Source: SVQP01 sp045587385
GTDB lineage: Bacteria; Bacillota; Clostridia; Oscillospirales; CAG-272
NCBI GenBank assembly: GCA_045587385.1
Contig: JAZNCE010000132.1
Location: 1 to 43,759, forward strand
DNA: 43,759 nt
Reading direction: 5' to 3'
The position numbers were made by a program, and so were the translations under genes. The notes beneath the pieces are model-generated. The model worked only from the letters and a program-made list of their open reading frames with translations, was not told where the DNA came from and ran no database searches. This document shows, piece by piece, positions 8,501 through 15,688 of the stretch (position 1 is the stretch's first letter; each line of letters begins with the position of its first letter).

Positions 8501-9224
8501 ACTTTTGCTCCATGGCAAGCAGGGTGTTGACGGTGTAGTCACGCAGCTGCGAGCCCCACAAGGAGTCAAAGAAGTCGCCCTGTGCCTCGCGCTCGATGCG
8601 CTCTGCGCAATCGGCAATGCGGGCAACGCCGCGCTCCGAGGTGACTAATTTTTGATAAAGATCGGTCAAGGTAGGTACTAACGCGGAGAAATCGCGCGAG
8701 GAGACCAGGGTTTCTACAAAACAGAGAAATGCGCTCTCGCGCGCAAGCCCCAGTATACCGTTTGCGGGATCCTTGCTTGCACTGTAAAAATCCTCCATAA
8801 CCTGCTCCATAACGGTGGCTGCAATGCCGTCTGCCTCACCGTCGTCCGCCATGCGAAAGCCTGCGGGCAACCCAAGGCGTTCAAAGTTGGCACGCACGGG
8901 CTCGCCGAAAAAGGCGTCGATGGTGTGAATGTGCGCACCCGGCAGCAGCAGAAGCTGATGATTGAGGTGGCGGTTGGCAGGATCTTGCGCAATCGCCTCG
9001 GTCAGAGCAGAGGCAATACGTGCACGCAGCTCTGCAGCGGCGGCACGCGTGAAGGTGACGATCAGCATGCGCTCGAGTGTGCAGCTCTCGTCCTCGGTGA
9101 TCTGATTGATGATGCGCTGCGTCAAGGTCGCGGTTTTACCCGAGCCTGCGGCAGCCGAGACTAATAGGGAGGTCTTTTTATATTGCATTGCCGCACTTTG
9201 CGCGGGCGTCCATTGTCTTGCCAT
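5562..9224 (-). CDS. addA: Helicase-exonuclease AddAB, subunit AddA
   Basis: A 1220-residue SF1A (UvrD-type) helicase fused to a RecB-family nuclease, the normal length for AddA. With AddB it processes double-strand DNA ends to a Chi-like site and loads RecA. Visible motifs are the Q motif and Walker A near the start (TPAQ, then SAAAGSGKTATL about 23-34), the DEYQD motif II in the first third, the GDIKQSIYGFR motif, VHHSKGLEYP, the LYVALTRARERLYL motif VI, and the C-terminal nuclease core GSIDLI...LCDYKTD (about 1130-1155). The start is set by AAGGAGAG eight bases upstream. It follows addB by 16 bases and ends an operon. An acidic stretch of Asp/Glu around residues 535-560 is an insertion typical of a flexible loop. 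Confidence 0.96.
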   Translation of the reverse strand: MARQWTPAQSAAMQYKKTSLLVSAAAGSGKTATLTQRIINQITEDESCTLERMLIVTFTRAAAAELRARIASALTEAIAQDPANRHLNHQLLLLPGAHIHTIDAFFGEPVRANFERLGLPAGFRMADDGEADGIAATVMEQVMEDFYSASKDPANGILGLARESAFLCFVETLVSSRDFSALVPTLTDLYQKLVTSERGVARIADCAERIEREAQGDFFDSLWGSQLRDYTVNTLLAMEQKFLKAKAEIASDPSCGAAFANMFDSDAARCGMIAHRLKTGGYAGAAQAFDAHPATKKPTVKKDQKTPLCEEFEAFRKKQNDKIKKLAENFTVAPEDICAQFAATAAICRTLYAIMAEYDKRYAEEKMRLGVCEFSDMPRFMLKLLQNEDGSETDLARAYRDKFDWVYIDEYQDVNQLQDKIFAIIGGDHRFMVGDIKQSIYGFREADPSIFADYRRRFATLTPDTLENPPATDLGCVLFMSENFRCDKSVIDFTNLVCAYIFEACPDTIGYREGDDLIHRKSAPEGYLSPMVTLQITQPAEADEDNEDDEEEDQNDSTDTETLAAVNEILRLLAEEKKADGTPILPSDIAILSRTKAPLDVFARALTDAGIPVSAQSGGELYKSAPFRFWLALLDVIDNPSLDIPLSYLLCEPHSGTPAFSPEQLALVRKAAAQNLSLYDAICAYAAEGEDASLCALCAAFCAKLEAWRTLAVQLSADALLTELAQDKHLAAHARSEAFLFLYENARQFTRKHWNGLYGFVRAQHRAMNAKGSSSEASSAGGGVALMTVHHSKGLEYPVCFLVKCGKKFNRRDSRQTLIYDKDMGIGIKLSDGKGKRDTLLRRSMTLGKVHRSTEEEMRTLYVALTRARERLYLTATIKKPYTAFWRECAMGGSADILQAPDHLSWVLSAMAANGQRASTCCRVELYEQGQVAPVSRSVAAVSAAAKDQSDAGSAHYAALMQLSGAQKQHTSLLYKIPSKAAASKLSPNMLDTDFCFFEGEGEDADEMQTREALSRRLEQMHSEKPDFFALMAENAKPTAAERGTAAHLFLQFCDYARVRAHGIDDELERLVHEKYITPRIAKIVNRRALQTFFDSDFFPLVMNADKIMREVHFNSFVPLEEFTQNVEIAHLVSGKLLHVQGSIDLILVGKDGSITLCDYKTDHPTPEEMRDHALYRKRMITAHKDQLSHYARAVRELFGKAPDRAFVFSLTLGEAIEIM

Positions 9225-9240
9225 AAAAAACTCTCCTTTC

Positions 9241-12200
9241 TTAATAATCGTTCAGCACAGCCTTGTCGCAGCTGTCCTTGATGCGGCAGAAGCGGCAGGC
9301 GCCCGCGTCGGGTCTCTTTTCTATGATGCCACCGTACATCTGTGCGGCAATGTCGCGCACGGTTGCCTGCACGGTTTTGTTGATCTCGTCAAATTCCTCT
9401 TTGGTGCAGTACAGCGTGCCCGCTTTTTTCTTGTCGGGGTCTGCTGCGGGATCAATTGCCTCGGGCACACCGTCCTCGGCAAGGATCAAGCCGCTGGAAA
9501 AAGGCTTGGGTGCACCGTTTTCCTCGGATGCCGAGAAATAGAGTGCTGCCGAGGGCACCACGCTTTCGGGCTCGCCGTACAGCTTGGCATTTTCGGGGGA
9601 GCAGACCGTAAAGAGGTAGAGCGGCAGCTGAATGTCCTTGCCGCTGTAGGCGTCCTCTAATTTGAATTTGCTGCTGCCCGTTTTGTAGTCCACAATGCGC
9701 AAATAGGTCTTGCCTTCGTGTCGCCAAAGGTCCACGCGGTCAACCGTACCGCCGATGCAAACGGCAGGCAGGGGAGAGTCACCCACGGGCAGGATCATGG
9801 GCGAGGGGGCGCTCGGGTCGCGCTCGCTGATGCGCTGCTCAAAGGCAACGGGTACGAAAAGCCCTTGTGAAAATTCGTTCATTAAGGTTTGGAGCAACGA
9901 GAGCGTCAGCTCACGCAGCTTTAAGAAGCGGTGCATCAGCGATGCGGGCACGTCCTCAAGCCTGCAATGGCAGATGGCGCTGATATAGAGCGCGATGATG
10001 CTGTCGGCAAGCTTTTCGGCTTCTGCGCCCTCCAAGGGGTGCACCTTGCCGTCCTCTCCCATGCAAGCCTTGATGTAATGCTCGAGCACGTAGTGGATAA
10101 ACGAGCCTGCGTCCGAGTAGCTGACCGTGGCTGCGGTGCGCTCGCGCAAGGACAGAATATTTTCGGAAAAATAGCGGTAGGGGCATTGGGCAAAGGTCTG
10201 GATCTTGGATTTGCTCAGATACAGCTTGTCGCCAAGCAGTGCTCTTGCGGTCTCGGGGGAGATGCAGGGCAGGTGCACTACGCCCTTTTCGGGATTGGAC
10301 GCAATCGCACTTGGCAGGTGAACGCGCGTTTCCTTGCAATCGGGGAAGAGATGCAATACGCGCTGCCATGCCACGCCTGGGGTGCAATCCTTGCCGCCCG
10401 TATTTTTTTCGGAGCGCGAAAGGATCAGCCGCTCACTCGGCTTTGTCATGGCGCGATAGACGTAAAACAGCTCGGCAGACGAGCGTGTCTGCTTGCTTAC
10501 GTGCATGCCGAGCCCCAGCTCCTCAAGGGTCAGCTTGTCCTGCTCGGAAAGCAACCCCGAGTCGGATACCGAAGCGGGAAATTCGCCCTCGTTGAGTCCA
10601 AGCAGCAGCGCAATCTTGACCTGATCTATACGCATGGTGGCGGCAGAGCCGATCATGACGCAGTCCTGCATGGTGGGCACAGAACCCATGTCACTTTTTG
10701 CGAGCATAACCGAGATGGCTTGCGCAAACTCGGCAGCGGACAGCTTTTCTTCGGGGAGCAGCACCGCCAGCGTAGCAAGCAGCTCGGTGATATGATCATA
10801 AATTCGGATGGTGTCGCCCGCCCCGCGTACCTGATCCAGCGCAAGCTGGGTCGCGGCAAGGTCGGCAAGGCGATCGGAGACCTGCAACTCGCCCAAGTAT
10901 TCCCAAAGGGCAGCGCACATGTCGGGCACGTGCTCGGCAGCACGCAGGCGCATTTCCAGGGCTTGCAGAGGCTGCATTAAAATTTCGCGCACGCGGTTGG
11001 CTGCGGCTAAAATATCTGCGGCGCGGGGGGACATAACTTCACTATATCCGTCGGGATTCATGGTCCACACCTCGGCAAAGAAACGGTTGCCCGAGATGTT
11101 CCAGGTTTCGCAATAGTCCTCAAATCTGTCCATGTCGGCATTTTCCACACCGCAAAGACCGGTATGCAGCAGCGTCATGACGTCGGCACGGCGATACCCC
11201 GTGCTGACGCAGCGCAAAGCACTCTGTAAAAGCCTTGCTATGGGGTAGGCGCAAAGATCGGTGCGGCGCGAAAGGAAGTAGGGCACACCGTACTGATCCA
11301 TGGCGCGGTCGAGAATGCCTCGCCAGGATTCCACGTCGCGCACCGCGATCATGATATCCCCGGGGGTATAGCCCTTTTGCAAAAGCTCCAGCACGTGCAG
11401 CGCAGCCGCCTCTGCTTCCGCGTACGGCGTGGCACAAACGTACAGATCGATCGGCATGCTCTCGCCCGTCTTGGGTTCGGACTTTGCAGAAAAGTTCCAC
11501 AGCTTGCGCTCCAGCGCAATCAGCGCAGGGGAGGTCGTGCGGATGCTCTCGGTCAGGGTAATGCTTTCGGGTATTTGGCCAAGTTCGCGGCACATGCGCG
11601 TAATGCGTGCGCGTGTGTTCGCCTGCTCCTCCATGTGAGGCGGCGTGCTTTGCGCGTCGGGCAGGCAAAGAGATATTGTTACCCCGTCTGCCTGCGCCAG
11701 CATTTGCGCTATGACGCGGTATTCGGGGGAGGTAAAGCTGGTAAAGGAATCGATATAGACCTGCATGCCCGCAAAAAAGTCGTGACGCTCCAGGGTGGAG
11801 GCAAGACGGGTCAGATCATCTGCGGGGTCACCGCCAAAGCCGTCGTCAAGTCCGTTTTCAAAGCAAGCCCACACAAGCGCAATGTCGCGCATTTTTTTGT
11901 ATAGCGGGGAATTTTGATCAAGCTTGTCGCAAGCATGCTCCGCCTGTGCGGGGGTCAAGCCCGCAGCGCGCAGCTCCTCGGCTGCGCCCAGCATGAGCGC
12001 GGGCAGCGCAGGGTCGGAGGTGTTGCGGTATTGCTCTAACATGCCGGAAAGCTCGCGCAGGGTCTTCCACATGTAAAGCGAGCGCGCGGCAGCGGAAACG
12101 GGCTCGGCAGCAATGCCGCCGTAGATGCCAAAGACCTTTTTGGCAAGACGGGAAAAGCTGAGAATTTCAAAGTGCAGGCCTGCACCCGCGGGCAGCGTGG

Positions 12201-12345
12201 AGAGCAAACGACGCTCTGCGCTGTAGGCTTCCTGCTCGGGTACGATCAAAAGCGCGCGCTTGCCTGCCGTGACGTCATCGCGGATGCATTGCTCGATATA
12301 TGCGCTCTTGCCGCAGCCGGAAAGGCCGTAAACAAAGGTGGTCAT
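9241..12345 (-). CDS. addB: Helicase-exonuclease AddAB, subunit AddB
   Basis: A 1034-residue AddB. It has the N-terminal Walker A (GLSGCGKS, residues about 7-14) and a C-terminal RecB-type nuclease (GTVDRVDLW...RIVDYKTGSSKF). The four cysteines known to hold a 4Fe-4S cluster around the nuclease in B. subtilis AddB can be placed: one in TFAQCPYRYF and three in ACRFCRIKDSCDKAV at the C-terminus. The start at 12345 is chosen over an upstream frame because GGAGG lies nine bases before it and the Walker A then sits at the N-terminus. The ATG overlaps the stop of the queG-like gene by four bases, so the two are translationally coupled. AddA follows in the same operon. Confidence 0.95.
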   Translation of the reverse strand: MTTFVYGLSGCGKSAYIEQCIRDDVTAGKRALLIVPEQEAYSAERRLLSTLPAGAGLHFEILSFSRLAKKVFGIYGGIAAEPVSAAARSLYMWKTLRELSGMLEQYRNTSDPALPALMLGAAEELRAAGLTPAQAEHACDKLDQNSPLYKKMRDIALVWACFENGLDDGFGGDPADDLTRLASTLERHDFFAGMQVYIDSFTSFTSPEYRVIAQMLAQADGVTISLCLPDAQSTPPHMEEQANTRARITRMCRELGQIPESITLTESIRTTSPALIALERKLWNFSAKSEPKTGESMPIDLYVCATPYAEAEAAALHVLELLQKGYTPGDIMIAVRDVESWRGILDRAMDQYGVPYFLSRRTDLCAYPIARLLQSALRCVSTGYRRADVMTLLHTGLCGVENADMDRFEDYCETWNISGNRFFAEVWTMNPDGYSEVMSPRAADILAAANRVREILMQPLQALEMRLRAAEHVPDMCAALWEYLGELQVSDRLADLAATQLALDQVRGAGDTIRIYDHITELLATLAVLLPEEKLSAAEFAQAISVMLAKSDMGSVPTMQDCVMIGSAATMRIDQVKIALLLGLNEGEFPASVSDSGLLSEQDKLTLEELGLGMHVSKQTRSSAELFYVYRAMTKPSERLILSRSEKNTGGKDCTPGVAWQRVLHLFPDCKETRVHLPSAIASNPEKGVVHLPCISPETARALLGDKLYLSKSKIQTFAQCPYRYFSENILSLRERTAATVSYSDAGSFIHYVLEHYIKACMGEDGKVHPLEGAEAEKLADSIIALYISAICHCRLEDVPASLMHRFLKLRELTLSLLQTLMNEFSQGLFVPVAFEQRISERDPSAPSPMILPVGDSPLPAVCIGGTVDRVDLWRHEGKTYLRIVDYKTGSSKFKLEDAYSGKDIQLPLYLFTVCSPENAKLYGEPESVVPSAALYFSASEENGAPKPFSSGLILAEDGVPEAIDPAADPDKKKAGTLYCTKEEFDEINKTVQATVRDIAAQMYGGIIEKRPDAGACRFCRIKDSCDKAVLNDY

Positions 12346-13148
12346 ATTTGCTTTTCCTCCTTGATCAGAATGTTTCTGCAAATGGTATCGCGTCCGCGCC
12401 ATGCGTATGCGCGGCGCGCAAAATCCTCGTCGGGCATGCTTTGCAGCAAGGCAAGATCGGGGCAGGGGATCAGATCCGCCGTAAAATAGGGAACAGTCGT
12501 ATAGAGCGTGCCTGCACGCGCGGCTGCCTTGTTATAGGGACAGACCTCCTGACAGGTGTCGCAGCCCCAGATCAAGGGATGCTCGCGCAATCTCTGCACT
12601 TGCAGCGCGTCAAGCTTGCCCTTTTTCTGCGTCAGCGCGGAAAGGCAGGCGTCGTGTGAAAGATCGACGGGACAAGCACGGCGGCAAGCACCGCAATCGG
12701 GGCAGTGCAACACGGGCTGCGGCGCGCAGTCGGTGGGCAGCGTAGTCACGATCTCTCCAAGGAATACGTAAGAGCCGTGCTCGCGCGTGAGCAAAAGACC
12801 GTTTGTGCCCATGATGCCAAGCCCTGCCATGCAGGCAGCTTCGACCTCGGCTATAGGGGAGTGATCGGCAAAGCCTGCAAAGGTGTGACCCGGAAAATCG
12901 GCACGCAGGGCGGGCAAGACAGATGCAAACAGCGCGTCAAAATAGGCGTGGTAATCCTTTGCCACGGCATACATGGAAACAGCGCGCCCATCGCATGGCA
13001 CGGCGTAAGGGACGGCAAGCATGATCACAGAGCCTTGGGAAATACCCGCACGCTCCAAAAGATACGGACGCAGCACGCGGCAGTCCGAGAGGGAGAGCGG
13101 TTGCCCCACTCTGATGCTTGACGGGAAATATGTTGCAAAACCTGTCAC
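12342..13148 (-). CDS. queG: Epoxyqueuosine reductase-like iron-sulfur protein (short QueG)
   Basis: A 268-residue protein of the QueG family, which reduces epoxyqueuosine to queuosine in tRNA using cobalamin and two 4Fe-4S clusters. The family hallmark region is present (ADHSPIAEVEAACMAGLGIMG then GSYVFLGEIVTTL), followed by ferredoxin-type motifs CPDCGACRRACP and CDTCQEVCPYN. It is shorter than E. coli QueG (about 380) because the C-terminal HEAT-like tRNA-binding part is missing, as in many Firmicute homologues. The start is a GTG at 13148 with AAGGAGG eight bases upstream. Its stop overlaps the addB start (ATGA). No other queuosine gene is in the window, so the exact reaction is inferred from the family. 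Confidence 0.82.
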   Translation of the reverse strand: MTGFATYFPSSIRVGQPLSLSDCRVLRPYLLERAGISQGSVIMLAVPYAVPCDGRAVSMYAVAKDYHAYFDALFASVLPALRADFPGHTFAGFADHSPIAEVEAACMAGLGIMGTNGLLLTREHGSYVFLGEIVTTLPTDCAPQPVLHCPDCGACRRACPVDLSHDACLSALTQKKGKLDALQVQRLREHPLIWGCDTCQEVCPYNKAAARAGTLYTTVPYFTADLIPCPDLALLQSMPDEDFARRAYAWRGRDTICRNILIKEEKQI

Positions 13149-13178
13149 GGTCGCGTCCTCCTTGTACTTATTATCTTC

Positions 13179-13207
13179 ATTATATCAAAAAATGCGCAAA
13201 AAAACAA
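13179..13207 (-). promoter_or_regulatory. Promoter of the queG-addB-addA operon
   Basis: Read on the minus strand, TATAAT (13184-13179) is preceded after 17 bases by TTGTTT (13207-13202). The GTG start of the queG-like gene lies about 30 bases downstream. Confidence 0.6.
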
Positions 13208-13278
13208 GCGGATACACCGCTTTTGCTGAATATTTTTGTTTTATCGTGCGTCTATGGTGTTCGCACGGGGACAAATTT

Positions 13279-13378
13279 GTAGGGGAGGATATTATCCTCC
13301 CGCACGAATACGATTTATGATTATTACCCAAATACTCACCATCTTTATCGCTGGCGGGAGGATGTTATCCTCCCCTAC
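13279..13378. repeat. REP-like inverted pair, AGGATA core
   Basis: Two palindromes face each other. The left copy (13279-13303) reads GTAGGGGAGGATATTATCC then TCCCGC; the right copy (about 13354-13378) is its reverse complement with one or two changes. About 50 bases of unrelated sequence lie between them. The same arrangement recurs at 20383-20484. It lies between the queG promoter and the end of the GNAT gene and may fold into a large cruciform or act as a terminator. Confidence 0.85.
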
Positions 13379-13391
13379 GACCATATCGTAA

Positions 13392-13841
13392 TCATATCTT
13401 TTTTATGAATACTATATCCGATTCAGAAACAATCACTTCACTTGCAGAATAGCCTTGCTTTCGATAAAATTCTTCTGTTTCCGGTATGGCATTAAGAGCC
13501 ATTTGCGGAACCTTTTTTTCAGCAAAGTATTTTTCCGATAAACTCATTAAATGGCTTCCGTATCCGGCATGGCGATAAGATTTGTCCACCCACAATTCGC
13601 GAATGAATCCGAATTTTTCCGAAAAGAATGCGCATTTCAGCTCTATTTCACAAAACATTATAAAGCCAACCACGGTATTTCCATCCAGTCTCATAATCGC
13701 TTTAGTGGTATCCTTTTCCGAGTTCATTTGACGGAACAACATTTCCCAATTCCGTTGAGACGTGCTGATTTCGCAGAAGTATTTTTTGAAAGCCTCGGTA
13801 AATAATTCGGATTCGAAATCTTCAACAAAAATGTCGTGCAT
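13392..13841 (-). CDS. GNAT-family N-acetyltransferase
   Basis: A 149-residue protein of the GNAT acetyltransferase fold, which transfers an acetyl group from acetyl-CoA to an amine. The acetyl-CoA binding motif A is visible as FIRELWVDKSYRHAGYGSHL (RxxGxG pattern), followed by ALNAIPETEEFYRKQGYSA, the usual C-terminal strand-turn. The substrate cannot be told. Codon use is AT-rich compared with the addAB genes, as for the other genes to 15378. AAGGAG lies about ten bases before the ATG. It is transcribed alone. Confidence 0.85.
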   Translation of the reverse strand: MHDIFVEDFESELFTEAFKKYFCEISTSQRNWEMLFRQMNSEKDTTKAIMRLDGNTVVGFIMFCEIELKCAFFSEKFGFIRELWVDKSYRHAGYGSHLMSLSEKYFAEKKVPQMALNAIPETEEFYRKQGYSASEVIVSESDIVFIKKI

Positions 13842-13878
13842 ACACTGTTCTCCTTGATTTCATGCAGTTCATGTATAA

Positions 13879-13907
13879 AGGTTACCACATTTTCTATTAG
13901 ATGTCAA
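13879..13907 (-). promoter_or_regulatory. Promoter of the GNAT gene
   Basis: On the minus strand TTGACA (13907-13902) and TAACCT (13884-13879) are 17 bases apart. The -10 is a weak match. Confidence 0.55.
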
Positions 13908-13986
13908 TCGATTTGGATTGAGATCTTATCAACCATTGGTTTATGTGCTTGATAGTTCGTACAGGCAGAAAAGTTGTTGCCGCCTG

Positions 13987-14101
13987 GGCGGGCGATCACA
14001 TATTTCGGCAAAGCCGAAATTCTCGCCCCTACAATGAAGCACGTCAGGATTTTACAATACCGAAACCATAACAGTCGTAGGGGCGATCAGTGATCGCCCG
14101 C
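13987..14101. repeat. REP-like inverted pair, CGATCA core, one arm carrying an extra hairpin
   Basis: The right copy (14077-14101) is the regular palindrome GTAGGGGCGATCAGTGATCG plus CCCGC. The left copy (13987-14032) is the inverted partner, but its centre is replaced by a separate perfect hairpin, ATTTCGGC and GCCGAAAT around AAA (14002-14020). The 3' end of the small gene at 14087 lies inside the right copy. Confidence 0.82.
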
Positions 14102-14407
14102 TACAAACAGATGCGCAAATACTTCCGTACCGTTTAAGATAGGACTACCGTTATGGGTGATTGCTTTACCGTCTTCTTCGACTATATTGTTATCAGCTCC
14201 GAACACCGCGCAAAAGAACTGATACCATTTTTCAAGGCTAATACTTGACGAGAACTCATAGTTCACTTCGTTGCATCGGTCGTCCTTCCAATATGATTGC
14301 GAGCTTCGTGTCAACAACGTGACTCCAAATGCTTGATAGCTCGATGTGAGTTTTTCATCAACTTCGCTTAATATATCGGGTCTGCAAATCAATCTTAAAT
14401 AAGCCAT
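14087..14407 (-). CDS. Small protein of unknown function ending inside a REP palindrome
   Basis: A 106-residue protein that I do not recognise; it has no signal peptide or membrane segment. It starts nine bases after the stop of the upstream gene and is the last of three small genes in one operon. Its last codons (VAGDH and the TGA stop at 14089-14087) lie within the REP-like palindrome at 14077-14101, so the natural C-terminus may have been replaced when the repeat inserted. The ribosome binding site is poor, which would fit translational coupling. Size and company would fit an immunity-type or accessory protein, but nothing shows it directly. Confidence 0.6.
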   Translation of the reverse strand: MAYLRLICRPDILSEVDEKLTSSYQAFGVTLLTRSSQSYWKDDRCNEVNYEFSSSISLEKWYQFFCAVFGADNNIVEEDGKAITHNGSPILNGTEVFAHLFVAGDH

Positions 14408-14416
14408 TTTTCTTAA

Positions 14417-14722
14417 TCAAATATAATTTATATCTGTGCGGTAGCCGTATACGAATGCTGCTTCCTCGGTCACTTTTCCGGGAACGTGAACAGCCCTCAA
14501 AACTTCGATTACCCTCTCTTTGTTTTCGGGTGTCAATCGAATTTTGAGCCATTCAATTTGCTTATGGTCAACCATATCGGAGCCAAAATGCGACCAAGTA
14601 CACTCGTAATTTTCTACGTAGTCGTAATTGATAAACTTAACATCCCACTCAACAAGAATGTCCTCGCTACATTCTATATCCCAAAACTTATGACCTATTT
14701 CATTCCATTTTGTGTTGTTCAT
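14417..14722 (-). CDS. Small protein of unknown function
   Basis: A 101-residue acidic cytoplasmic protein that I do not recognise. The start at 14722 (MNNTKWNEIG) is supported by AAGGAG about nine bases upstream; an in-frame ATG at 14752 has no such site. It is rich in Trp, Tyr, Asp and Glu (for example KFWDIECSEDILVEWDVKF and YECTWSHFGSDMV). It lies 14 bases downstream of the 213-residue gene and 9 bases upstream of the REP-truncated gene, with the same AT-rich base use, so the three form one unit. Confidence 0.65.
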   Translation of the reverse strand: MNNTKWNEIGHKFWDIECSEDILVEWDVKFINYDYVENYECTWSHFGSDMVDHKQIEWLKIRLTPENKERVIEVLRAVHVPGKVTEEAAFVYGYRTDINYI

Positions 14723-14736
14723 TTCAATACTCCTTA

Positions 14737-15378
14737 TTATTTCTGCCACCATTTGCGTTTCGGTGCAAACGAGATCATCACAGAACCGATCTTTTCATTC
14801 ACAAGGATCTGCGCGCCATACTGCTCGTATGCGTCATAAAAAGCCTTGTGTTCGGTGTATTCTTGCATGGACAAGGTGATCGCACCGCCAAGCTGCTTCA
14901 TCTGCTCTGCCGTGTCCTTCTGATAATCGTCGGAATACGGATCGATGCCCGGCAAACCGAAATAGCGTTGCACGGCAGCCTTAACCTGCTCATCAAGGTC
15001 GCCAAACGTCCATTCGTTCAAACGCTCCTTGATGGCATTTGCACCATCAGTGTAATAACACGCATACGCACTCATAACTTTCTCGGTTGCCTCGATGATC
15101 TCGCTTTCGCTGTACTCTTGTACCTCACCATATGCCAATTCATATGCAAAATCGTACTGCTTCATCATGGTATTGGAAAAATCACCGTCAAACGCACCGA
15201 AATCGGAAAACTGCGCCGCTAAAACAAAGCCGTGACCGTTTTTGCCGTCGGGAATGCGAAGTATCAGCTTGGTTTTCTTGTCACCGCAAATTAAAGCGTA
15301 ATCATTGTTCTTTATGTGTTCAAAGCCCTTGCTTGTCATAATTTGCTTTATGGGCTTTTGGAGAATAGATTTTTTCAT
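14737..15378 (-). CDS. Protein of unknown function, possibly DUF4304-like
   Basis: A 213-residue protein and the first gene of the small three-gene operon. The N-terminal part (MKKSILQKPIKQIMTSKGF, then YALICGDKKTKLILRI and HGFVLAAQFSDFGAF) loosely recalls DUF4304-type proteins, which begin with a helix ending in KGF and then strands; this is a weak, memory-based resemblance. The ATG at 15378 is chosen because the frame upstream runs back into a dispersed repeat and the promoter. The C-terminal half is helical and acidic. No enzyme motif is seen. Confidence 0.6.
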   Translation of the reverse strand: MKKSILQKPIKQIMTSKGFEHIKNNDYALICGDKKTKLILRIPDGKNGHGFVLAAQFSDFGAFDGDFSNTMMKQYDFAYELAYGEVQEYSESEIIEATEKVMSAYACYYTDGANAIKERLNEWTFGDLDEQVKAAVQRYFGLPGIDPYSDDYQKDTAEQMKQLGGAITLSMQEYTEHKAFYDAYEQYGAQILVNEKIGSVMISFAPKRKWWQK

Positions 15379-15453
15379 TATTACGATTCCATTCTTTCTT
15401 TTAGATAAAAAGTCCACGGATTTTGAAAAAAGATAAAATATTTTCACGATCTC

Positions 15454-15483
15454 ATTATAACATGTTTGAGCAAGTATTGTCAA
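15454..15483 (-). promoter_or_regulatory. Promoter of the three-gene small-protein operon
   Basis: On the minus strand TTGACA (15483-15478) and TATAAT (15459-15454) are 18 bases apart. The -35 box directly abuts the dispersed repeat that starts near 15484. Confidence 0.75.
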
Positions 15484-15550
15484 GATGCGCGTCCTCGCAG
15501 ATCCTTCGCTTCGCTCGAGAATGACACCAATAGATTGGTGTCGCGAGGCC
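15484..15550. repeat. Dispersed palindromic repeat of the GAGAATGACA type
   Basis: The core CAGATCCTTCGCTTCGCTCG followed by AGAATGACACC belongs to a repeat type common between genes of many bacteria. It is folded here: CCTCGC (15493-15498) pairs with GCGAGG (15543-15548), and GACACCAAT (15523-15531) pairs with ATTGGTGTC (15534-15542). No gene lies in 15379-15688 apart from promoters. Confidence 0.65.
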
Positions 15551-15688
15551 CCCCGGTGCTGCAACAGCGTTTTTTCACAAATTTCCGAAATTCAACGACT
15601 TTTTTTGATTTCTTCATATGACGGTCACAAAGATTATATATAATGTATACAGCAAAATCTGCCTCATTACGACACAAGGGAGGTAAAT

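Noticed and set aside
15379..15564. N-terminal extension of the 213-residue protein
   Set aside because: It would include the promoter and the dispersed palindrome as coding sequence.
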